The notes under the pieces: model-generated | What the model saw: only the letters and a program-made list of their open reading frames with translations | The model's database searches: none | Told to the model about the DNA's origin: nothing | Assembly: GCA_012842645.1 (NCBI GenBank) | Contig: DUSJ01000425.1 | Coordinates: 1 to 6,816, forward strand | DNA from: Clostridiaceae bacterium | GTDB lineage: Bacteria; Bacillota; Clostridia; DSM-8532 | DNA: 6,816 nt | Reading direction: 5' to 3' | Part shown: piece by piece, positions 1 to 5,705 of the stretch | Layout: every line of letters begins with the position of its first letter | Numbering within the stretch: the first letter of the stretch is position 1 | Program-made: the position numbers and the translations under genes

Positions 1-1
1 G

Positions 2-1081
2 GACAGGATAGTCCTGATGAACGAGGGCAGGATTGTTTATGACGGTGTGCCGGATGAACTTCTGGCATCCGATCTTCTGACCCGATACGGCATCAGGGAA
101 CCCCTCTATATCAAGGCCATGAAATATGCCGGCTGTAAATTGACGCCGGACCAAAACCTGTCGGATATTCAGGGAATGGATTTATCCCCCTTTGAAGATA
201 AGCTGAAGCAACAACAGCTGGTGAAATTGGAGAAGTATGTTCCCAGGGTTGGCGAAGAAATTCTCAAGGTGCAGAATGTTACCTTTGCCTATGGCAAGGA
301 TCCGGTGCTCAAAAACATCTCCTTCTCAGTGAGAAAGGGTGAAAAGGTGGCCTTTGTGGGAAAGAACGGAGCCGGAAAGAGCACCATGGCCAAGCTGATC
401 TGCGGTATCATAAGACCACGGGAAGGTCAGGTTCTGATTAACGGCACCGATTATATGAAATATTCCATCAAGGAAATCGGTGAGAAAATCGGGTATGTCA
501 TGCAAAACCCCAACCAGATGCTGGTGAAGGATATCATCAAGGATGAGGTGGAACTGGCCATGCTGCTCAGGGGGAAGAGCAGAGAGGAAATCGATGAGGC
601 TGTAAAAAAGGCCCTCAAAATGTGCGGTCTCTATCCCATGCGAAACTGGCCGGTCACAGCAGTAAGCTATGGCCAGAAAAAGAGGGTTACCATTGCATCC
701 ATTCTTGTGCTGCAGCCCGATATCATCATTCTTGACGAGCCAACTGCCGGCCAGGATTACCGCCACTATACCGAGATTATGGAATTCCTGGATGAGCTCA
801 ACAGGGAGTATGGCATCACGATTATCTTCATCACCCACGATATGCACCTGGCCATCCAGTATACCGATAGGGCCATTGTGTTCTCTGAGGGCGAACTGGT
901 GGCTGACGACTCGGTCTTCAGGGTGCTGTCCAATGACGAGGTTATTAAACGGGCGAATCTCAAGCAAACTTCGCTCTATACCCTGGCTACGCGCCTGGGA
1001 CTCGATCCTGAAGCATATATTGAGCACTTTATAAACTACGAAAGGATGGTGAGGGCTCATGGACAACCGGCTGCTGATTAA
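2..1081 (+). CDS. ECF transporter double ATPase (EcfA/CbiO/YkoD type), 5'-truncated by window edge
   Basis: This is the cytoplasmic ATPase that powers an ECF-type uptake transporter. The reading frame is open from nt 2, where DRIVLMNEGRIVYDG is the typical end of an ABC domain, so the ATG at 17 is internal and the gene begins upstream. A linker of about 70 residues leads to a second, complete nucleotide-binding domain from about nt 257. That domain has Walker A GKNGAGKST (from nt 359), a Q-loop with MQNPNQ (nt 500-517), a signature VSYGQKKR in place of LSGGQ (from nt 662), Walker B IIILDEP followed by the D-loop AGQD, and the switch His in FITHDMH. The two-domain arrangement resembles YkoD-like fused ATPases. 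The gene overlaps the T-component gene by 23 bp, implying translational coupling. The catalytic Glu and Lys are present, so this domain should hydrolyse ATP. The family is secure; the substrate is unknown. Confidence 0.93.
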   Translation, partial: DRIVLMNEGRIVYDGVPDELLASDLLTRYGIREPLYIKAMKYAGCKLTPDQNLSDIQGMDLSPFEDKLKQQQLVKLEKYVPRVGEEILKVQNVTFAYGKDPVLKNISFSVRKGEKVAFVGKNGAGKSTMAKLICGIIRPREGQVLINGTDYMKYSIKEIGEKIGYVMQNPNQMLVKDIIKDEVELAMLLRGKSREEIDEAVKKALKMCGLYPMRNWPVTAVSYGQKKRVTIASILVLQPDIIILDEPTAGQDYRHYTEIMEFLDELNREYGITIIFITHDMHLAIQYTDRAIVFSEGELVADDSVFRVLSNDEVIKRANLKQTSLYTLATRLGLDPEAYIEHFINYERMVRAHGQPAAD

Positions 1082-1913
1082 TCTTATTCCCGGAGACACC
1101 TTCCTTCATAAGCTGACCGGGAAAACAAAGGTCCGCACCTTCCTGATTCTACTGGTATATATAATCATGTCCTTTGATCTGCGTTTGATCCTGCCGCTGT
1201 TCATTTTGAGCATCATTGGCCTTGTATCGGTAAAGCCGAACTGGAAAGTCATCAGGTACTTTATCATTATCATAGGGGCAATGAACGTGCTGAATATCGT
1301 GCTGTTCTGGCTGGCTGACCCTGCGATCGGGTCCATGTGGTGCGGGGGAACGACTACTGTGCTGTTCAGAGTGACAGAACGTCTTTACTTGTCGGCTGAA
1401 ACCCTGTGGTACTTATGTGTCCGCTTTATCAAAATGATGACCTCATTCATGGTTTCTCTGGTCTTCATCCTTTCCATCACACCTTCCGAACTGGCGGCCG
1501 GACTGTATTCCATCAAGGTTCCCTACAAGATTTGCACCATTTTCTCCCTTGCCTTTCGCTACATTCCCGATATCGGCAGGGACTTTCAAAATATAAAAGT
1601 ATCTCTGCAAACGAGAGGAGTTGAACTGGATCCCAGGAAAACCTCCCTCGGAAAGCGCCTGAAGCAGAACATACTGATCCTGGTTCCTTTGATCACCTCC
1701 TCCTTTGACAGGGTAGGAAACATTTCCAACGCCATGGATTTGAGAGGATACGGCAGAGCAAAGACCAGGACCTATTACAGCGAGCATGAGGAGCTGAAAG
1801 CTGACAAGGTTTTCAAGGTCTTGCAAATCATCCTTATACTGTTTTGCGTATACTGGATCATCACGCAGAACATCATGGCCGAGACCCTTAACATGTGGTA
1901 TCCATTTTCATAA
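1059..1913 (+). CDS. ECF transporter transmembrane T component (EcfT/CbiQ family)
   Basis: This 284-residue integral membrane protein should couple the ATPase to a substrate-binding S component. Hydrophobic stretches are visible near residues 26-57, 65-86, 117-141, 155-168 and 252-270. The family's two short coupling motifs, usually Ala-Arg-Gly-like, appear as QTRG (184-187) and DLRG (227-230, in AMDLRGYG), on the cytoplasmic side. Length is slightly above the usual 250-270 residues. The ATG at 1059 lies inside the end of the ATPase gene and has purine-rich GGTGAGG (1048-1054) just upstream; AAAGGA (1041-1046) is a more distant alternative. The overlap and shared strand indicate one operon and one transporter. 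The S component is absent from this window and probably lies upstream. Family assignment is firm, substrate unknown. Confidence 0.92.
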   Translation: MDNRLLINLIPGDTFLHKLTGKTKVRTFLILLVYIIMSFDLRLILPLFILSIIGLVSVKPNWKVIRYFIIIIGAMNVLNIVLFWLADPAIGSMWCGGTTTVLFRVTERLYLSAETLWYLCVRFIKMMTSFMVSLVFILSITPSELAAGLYSIKVPYKICTIFSLAFRYIPDIGRDFQNIKVSLQTRGVELDPRKTSLGKRLKQNILILVPLITSSFDRVGNISNAMDLRGYGRAKTRTYYSEHEELKADKVFKVLQIILILFCVYWIITQNIMAETLNMWYPFS

Positions 1914-1933
1914 ATAAGGAGAGAATTTAAAAC

Positions 1934-2773
1934 ATGATCAAACCCATTCTTGTATTCCAAACAGATTTTACTTACAAAGAGGGAGCGGTCTGCGCCATGT
2001 ACGGCGTGGTCAAATCCGTAGACCGCAGCCTGGAGATTTTTGACGGGACCCATGAAATTCCCCATTTCGATATATGGAGCGCATCCTATCGGCTAAATCA
2101 GAGCATGAGGTTCTGGCCGAAGGGCACCATATTTGTTTCGGTTGTGGACCCTGGCGTGGGGACATCCAGAAGAGCCTGCGTGGCCAAAACCTGTGACGGC
2201 TATATAATTGTCACCCCCGATAACGGTACGCTGACCCATGTAAAGGCTTATTCGGGGATCCAGGAAGTGCGCCAAATCGATGAGACGCGTAATCGCCTGA
2301 AGACCACGGAAGGAACCCATGTCTTCCACGGAAGGGATCTGTTCGGATATTGCGCTGCAAAGCTTGCAAGCGGAATCATTACCTATGAGGAAGTGGGTCC
2401 GGGCTACCCGGTGGAGGAGATCGTGGTCCTCCCCATCATACAGCCAAAACTCAGCCATAATCGGGCTGAAGGTATCTTTGAGATTAATGACCCGAATTTC
2501 GGAAACCTATGGACCAATATCCCGGCCAAATCATTTATGGAATGCGGATTTGCCCTTGGCGATAGGCTGGATATGACCATCATGCATGGTGACAAGGTGG
2601 TTCATCACGAAAATGCCCTGTTTGCCCCATCCTTCGGATACGTTAAAAAGGGAGAGACCGTCATCTATATCAATGAGCTGATGAACATTGGCGTTGCCAC
2701 ATGCATGGGTAACTTCTGCGAGACCTGGCACGTGGATTATGGAAGCGACTGGACGGTTATATTCCGGAAGTGA
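1934..2773 (+). CDS. SAM hydroxide adenosyltransferase family protein (DUF62), copy A
   Basis: A 279-residue soluble protein of the DUF62 family, whose studied members hydrolyse S-adenosyl-L-methionine to adenosine and methionine; the same fold includes bacterial fluorinase and chlorinase. The N-terminal domain (about 5-160) carries FQTDF with Asp11, VVDPGVGTSR (66-80 region) and FHGRD. Asp72, Arg79 and His132 fit the Asp-Arg-His triad described for the archaeal hydrolase. The C-terminal domain (about 170-279) contains the family-like stretch DPNFGNLWTNI. Copy A departs from the pattern kept by copy B: Thr13 replaces the Gly of TDFG, Glu16 replaces an Asp, and Glu248 replaces the Ser of the late Asn-Ser motif. 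It starts 20 bp after the T-component stop; AAGGAGA (1916-1922) is a rather distant ribosome site. It is probably an enzyme, but substrate or activity may have shifted. Confidence 0.9.
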   Translation: MIKPILVFQTDFTYKEGAVCAMYGVVKSVDRSLEIFDGTHEIPHFDIWSASYRLNQSMRFWPKGTIFVSVVDPGVGTSRRACVAKTCDGYIIVTPDNGTLTHVKAYSGIQEVRQIDETRNRLKTTEGTHVFHGRDLFGYCAAKLASGIITYEEVGPGYPVEEIVVLPIIQPKLSHNRAEGIFEINDPNFGNLWTNIPAKSFMECGFALGDRLDMTIMHGDKVVHHENALFAPSFGYVKKGETVIYINELMNIGVATCMGNFCETWHVDYGSDWTVIFRK

Positions 2774-2784
2774 TCATAGAAAAC

Positions 2785-2791
2785 AAGGAGG
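2785..2791 (+). promoter_or_regulatory. Ribosome binding site fixing the start of DUF62 copy B
   Basis: AAGGAGG stands five bases before ATG 2797. It selects that ATG over an in-frame GTG at 2770, which overlaps the stop of copy A and would add nine residues unlike the family N-terminus. Confidence 0.85.
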
Positions 2792-2796
2792 TCATT

Positions 2797-3642
2797 ATGA
2801 GCAGCCTTTTAATTTTTCAATCGGACTTCGGTATTGCCGACGGCGCGGTAAGCGCCATGTACGGTGTGGCCTACTCGGTATGTCCGGAGCTCAAGATATG
2901 TGATCTGACCCATGAAATACCCCAGTACAATATTTGGGAGGCATCCTATCGCCTGATACAGACAGTAAGCTACTGGCCAAAGGATTCGGTGTTCGTTTCG
3001 GTGGTTGACCCCGGAGTGGGTTCCACAAGGCGCAGTATTGCTGTAAGAACTGTCAACGGGCAGTACATAATCACACCGGACAACGGCACCCTCACCCATA
3101 TCAAACGGATGGTGGGCATAGAAGAGGCAAGAGAGATAGACGAAGAAAAAAATCGTCTTCCCAACTCGGGCGAATCCTACACCTTCCATGGAAGGGACAT
3201 TTATGCCTATACCGGCGCCAGGCTGGCTGCAGGTCTCATCCGGTTTGAGGATATCGGCCCTGAAGTCCAACCCGACAGCGTAGTAGAGCTTCCGGTCACT
3301 GAACCTGTTATGGAAGGGGATACTATCACTGGTACCATCGATATCCTGGATGTCCGTTTTGGAAGCTTGTGGACCAACATAAGCAAGGATCTGTTCAAGA
3401 CACTGGGAGTTCCTTATGGCGGCAGGGTTGAGATAGCCATCATGAATGACACGCGGGAGGTTTACCGCAATATTATCCGGTATGTAAAGTCCTTTGCTGA
3501 TGTTTACATAGGCGAGCCTCTTATCTATGTGAATTCCCTCGACTATATCGCCGTTGCTATCAATCAGGGTTCCTTCTCTAAGGCATACAATGTTCTGCCG
3601 GGTTCAAACTGGAAGATCAGCGTAAAAAAAGCGCTGTTATAA
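2797..3642 (+). CDS. SAM hydroxide adenosyltransferase family protein (DUF62), copy B
   Basis: This is a 281-residue paralogue of the preceding protein; about half the residues match by eye and the alignment is nearly gap-free through the N-terminal domain. The predicted activity is SAM plus hydroxide giving adenosine and methionine, in the cytoplasm. Asp71, Arg78 and His131 form the family triad. This copy keeps the more canonical elements: SDFG with Asp10, Asp15, PDNG (94-97), FGSLWTNI in the C-terminal domain, and the late Asn246-Ser247 of YVNSLDYIAVA. I see no long loop insertion such as is known from fluorinase, so a hydrolase is more likely than a halogenase. The gene follows copy A after 23 bp and ends 11 bp before the convergent response regulator gene. 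Co-transcription with the ECF genes points to a role tied to the imported substrate or to SAM, adenosine or methionine salvage, which is inference. Confidence 0.92.
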   Translation: MSSLLIFQSDFGIADGAVSAMYGVAYSVCPELKICDLTHEIPQYNIWEASYRLIQTVSYWPKDSVFVSVVDPGVGSTRRSIAVRTVNGQYIITPDNGTLTHIKRMVGIEEAREIDEEKNRLPNSGESYTFHGRDIYAYTGARLAAGLIRFEDIGPEVQPDSVVELPVTEPVMEGDTITGTIDILDVRFGSLWTNISKDLFKTLGVPYGGRVEIAIMNDTREVYRNIIRYVKSFADVYIGEPLIYVNSLDYIAVAINQGSFSKAYNVLPGSNWKISVKKALL

Positions 3643-3653
3643 ACCAAGGATAA

Positions 3654-4415
3654 TTATGGGGACCGGCTGTCCTTAAGTTGTGGCGGCCGGCCTTCGGTTT
3701 CCTGAGTGTTCTCTGCAATTCTGTAGCCAACGCCAACCTCTGTGAAAATATACTGGGGATTCGTCGGATCTTGTTCGATTTTTCGGCGGATACTGGCCAT
3801 ATGAACACGTAAAATTTTGTTGTCCATGGGAGCTGATGGCCCCCAAAGCTCACGCAGGATCGATTTATATGTCATCACGCGCCCCGGATGTTTGCCCAGT
3901 AAAGCAACGATTCTGAATTCATTCGGGGTTAGATGAACATCTTCACCGCGCACACGCACTTTTAACTTTTTATAATCAATTTCCAGTTCCCCCACACGAT
4001 AGCAGCCGTCTATTCCAATTTCTTTGTTCTTTCCCGCGGTAAGGGAATGTCTTAATGCTGTTCGTATGCGGGCAAGCAATTCAATCGAACCAAAGGGCTT
4101 CGTAATATAGTCATCTGCCCCGGAGTCCAAAGCAAGCGCTTTATTTTCTTCCGTGTTTCGCGCGGAAATCACGATGATTGGTGTTAATGACCATTTCCGG
4201 ACGCTCGTTATGATTTCACTGCCATCCATATCCGGGAGTCCAAGATCAAGCAAAATGCAATCGGGACAGTGAGATGTAATCATATGGAGTGCCAATTTCC
4301 CATCGGATGCAGTAACGGTTTCATATCCAGCCGCTTCAACCGTTGTTTTCAGATAATTCAAAATACCCGGATCGTCCTCAATAATCAAAATTTTCTGGAG
4401 TACCTTATTCGACAT
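3654..4415 (-). CDS. kdpE: KdpE-like OmpR/PhoB-family response regulator
   Basis: A 253-residue DNA-binding response regulator. The receiver domain (about 8-122) shows the acidic pocket IIEDD (Asp14, Asp15), phospho-acceptor Asp57 in LLDLGLPDMDG, Ser84 in VISAR and Lys106 in the TKPF motif. A winged-helix output domain (about 135-234) carries LTPNEFRIVALL and ends in FTEVGVGYRIA, close to KdpE. About 19 residues follow the usual end; KdpE proteins are normally about 225-230 long. The start is set at ATG 4415 because AAGGAG (4423-4428 on this strand) lies seven bases upstream and the receiver begins immediately; longer in-frame extensions only run into the kinase gene. Its start overlaps the kinase's 3' end by 11 bp, so the two are likely translationally coupled. 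The family call is strong; control of potassium genes specifically is inferred from similarity. Confidence 0.9.
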   Translation of the reverse strand: MSNKVLQKILIIEDDPGILNYLKTTVEAAGYETVTASDGKLALHMITSHCPDCILLDLGLPDMDGSEIITSVRKWSLTPIIVISARNTEENKALALDSGADDYITKPFGSIELLARIRTALRHSLTAGKNKEIGIDGCYRVGELEIDYKKLKVRVRGEDVHLTPNEFRIVALLGKHPGRVMTYKSILRELWGPSAPMDNKILRVHMASIRRKIEQDPTNPQYIFTEVGVGYRIAENTQETEGRPPQLKDSRSP

Positions 4416-5493
4416 ACATATTCTCCTTGCAAGGTAATGAGAATTCAAATGCGGCACCGCCATGACGACTCTTCCCGGCAAACAAACGACCTCCATGCGC
4501 TTCGATAATGGATCTGCATACAGACAATCCTATTCCCATGTTACGTCGGTCATCGTTCCTGCTATGTTTTGACATATATGTTCCGTCAAGAATTTGAGGC
4601 AATAATGATGGAGTAATGCCGCATCCATCATCTTCGACAGAAATGAAAACCATCCCATTCTCTTTCCTGAGGTGAATCCAAATCTTCGAAGCGCCTTCCG
4701 CATGTGCATTAACGTTGTCGAACAGGTTGATCATTACCTGTTCGATCAGCATTGCATCCATTGGAACAAGAATGATATCGCTGAGTGTGTCGGAATCCAC
4801 AGGCAAAGAACCCGGAAGGCGATGATATTTCATAATCGCACTGCCGATAATCTCCTCCAATACCTCATCTTCTTTTTTTATCATGCCATGATTGCTGACA
4901 CGGGTAACAGACAACAGGTTCTCAGTTACACGGACAAGCCATTCCGCATCTTTACGGATACCTTCCGCAAGACGTATCTGATCTTCTGCAGATAACTTCT
5001 GTTCTTGTATTGCTGAACTTGCTCCTATAATGGCAGTCAGAGGTGTACGCAAATCATGAGCAATCGCACGCAATAAATTGGAGTACATTTTTTCCCGTTC
5101 AATGTCAAATCGAAGTCGTTCCTGTTGTTTTATCTGAGTTGTCAATGTACTGATCAGGACAGAAACAATCAGCATGACCGAAAAAGTCAGAGGATATCCT
5201 GTATAGTCGATGCTGAATGCCCAAAAGGGATATGTGAAAATATAGTTCACGCAAAATGTGCCCATGAAGGCAGCGACTATTCCCCATGTGTACCCGTCTG
5301 TCCATCGGGCCACAATGACCACAGCCATTATAAAAAGAGCCATAGCAAACGGGTTGTTATCGTCATTAATGTATGATAAAAGTACTGAAAGGCCGATAGT
5401 TGCACCGAGTGTTGACAAAAGAATGAGTAAATTTTTACATGTTTTGTATTTCTGGAGAAATACTCTTAAACGGTCCGTAATATTCACCCCCAA
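4405..5493 (-). CDS. KdpD-like sensor histidine kinase, short form (DUF4118-HisKA-HATPase_c)
   Basis: A membrane sensor kinase of about 362 residues that should autophosphorylate and pass phosphate to the adjacent regulator. Four membrane helices (about 21-41, 49-63, 70-90, 102-120) form a DUF4118 region as in KdpD. They are followed by an H-box RAIAHDLRTPL with His146, an N-box NLFDN (Asn256, Asn260), a G1 box DDGCG (288-292) and a G2 box NMGIGL (318-323). The roughly 400-residue N-terminal KdpD and Usp-like cytoplasmic domains of classical KdpD are absent: the frame is closed by a TAA a few codons upstream of the start. The start is uncertain. TTG 5493 and GTG 5487 are possible, but the best ribosome-site-like tract, GGGGGTG, sits downstream of that TTG and six bases before an in-frame ACG at 5478. 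The stop overlaps the regulator start. Kinase function is well supported; the signal is unknown. Confidence 0.9.
   Translation of the reverse strand: MGVNITDRLRVFLQKYKTCKNLLILLSTLGATIGLSVLLSYINDDNNPFAMALFIMAVVIVARWTDGYTWGIVAAFMGTFCVNYIFTYPFWAFSIDYTGYPLTFSVMLIVSVLISTLTTQIKQQERLRFDIEREKMYSNLLRAIAHDLRTPLTAIIGASSAIQEQKLSAEDQIRLAEGIRKDAEWLVRVTENLLSVTRVSNHGMIKKEDEVLEEIIGSAIMKYHRLPGSLPVDSDTLSDIILVPMDAMLIEQVMINLFDNVNAHAEGASKIWIHLRKENGMVFISVEDDGCGITPSLLPQILDGTYMSKHSRNDDRRNMGIGLSVCRSIIEAHGGRLFAGKSRHGGAAFEFSLPCKENMYVE
4423..4428 (-). promoter_or_regulatory. Ribosome binding site for the response regulator gene
   Basis: AAGGAG on the minus strand, inside the last codons of the kinase gene and seven bases before ATG 4415. 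It decides the regulator start and supports translational coupling to the kinase. Confidence 0.8.
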
Positions 5494-5504
5494 TGGATAC
5501 AGAT

Positions 5505-5513
5505 ATTATATCA
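5505..5513 (-). promoter_or_regulatory. Candidate extended -10 promoter for the kinase-regulator operon
   Basis: On the minus strand TGATATAAT matches an extended -10 element (TGn plus TATAAT) exactly. No good -35 hexamer is seen about 17 bases upstream, which extended -10 promoters tolerate. Transcription would begin near 5497-5499, only a few bases before the TTG at 5493, giving a very short leader. A weaker upstream alternative on the same strand pairs TTGTTC with TATTAT at a 16-base spacing and would leave a longer leader. This rests on motif match only. Confidence 0.4.
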
Positions 5514-5582
5514 TGGCAATGTATAAATCATAATAGATCATTCTGTATATTGAACAATTCTTTGCGGAAAATTAGCAGTAAT

Positions 5583-5614
5583 ATGTCGTATAATTTCGGA
5601 GAATGTAGTATAAT
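5583..5614 (+). repeat. 12-bp direct repeat, 20-bp period, each copy containing TATAAT
   Basis: ATGTCGTATAAT (5583-5594) and ATGTAGTATAAT (5603-5614) differ at one base and start exactly 20 bp apart, about two helical turns. They lie between the divergent kinase and pyrophosphatase genes. Each ends in a perfect -10 hexamer on the + strand, although neither has a convincing -35 at 16-18 bp. The pair could be alternative -10 elements for the pyrophosphatase gene, a same-face binding site for a dimeric OmpR-type regulator, or both. The repeat is seen directly; its function is inferred. Confidence 0.5.
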
Positions 5615-5665
5615 GGGTAATGTTCGGGCCAAAATCAGACTTGAATCAAACCAATTCAACATCCC
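5615..5665 (+). other. Possible weak secondary structure in the pyrophosphatase leader
   Basis: TTGAAT (5641-5646) and ATTCAA (5654-5659) form a perfect 6-bp inverted repeat around a 7-base loop. GGG (5615-5617) and ATG (5620-5622) can also pair with the CATCCC that follows directly (5660-5665). If transcription starts at the TATAAT repeats, this lies in the 5' leader. It has no run of T residues and no resemblance I can name to a known riboswitch, and such short stems arise by chance in AT-rich DNA. Confidence 0.2.
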
Positions 5666-5687
5666 AGAATCAAAAGGAAACGAGAAA

Positions 5688-5694
5688 GGAAGGA
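5688..5694 (+). promoter_or_regulatory. Ribosome binding site of the pyrophosphatase gene
   Basis: The purine tract GGAAGGA ends 11 bases before ATG 5706, a slightly long spacing. A nearer ATG at 5695 is out of frame with the pyrophosphatase, so it is not the start. Confidence 0.55.
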
Positions 5695-5705
5695 ATGAAA
5701 GAACA

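Noticed and set aside
326..1099. Long minus-strand open frame of 257 codons opposite the ABC ATPase
   Set aside because: It is fully antisense to a strongly supported ATPase domain, and its translation shows no recognisable domain. It is a by-product of codon bias in the real gene.
2770..2796. Upstream GTG start for DUF62 copy B overlapping the stop of copy A
   Set aside because: AAGGAGG is correctly spaced for ATG 2797, and the added nine residues have no counterpart in copy A or the family.
1934..3642. Chlorinase or fluorinase function for the DUF62 proteins
   Set aside because: Both keep the Asp-Arg-His triad associated with SAM hydrolysis. I see no long halogenase-type loop insertion and no secondary-metabolite genes nearby.
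3663..3692. GC-rich inverted repeat (CCGGC/GCCGG and the palindrome GGCCGGCC) as a bidirectional terminator
   Set aside because: The stem is 5 bp with an 18-base loop, no T-run follows on either strand, and it lies inside the regulator's coding tail.
4416..4496. 27-residue N-terminal extension of the response regulator
   Set aside because: It is translated from the kinase's coding sequence in another frame. A strong ribosome site and the receiver domain both start at ATG 4415.
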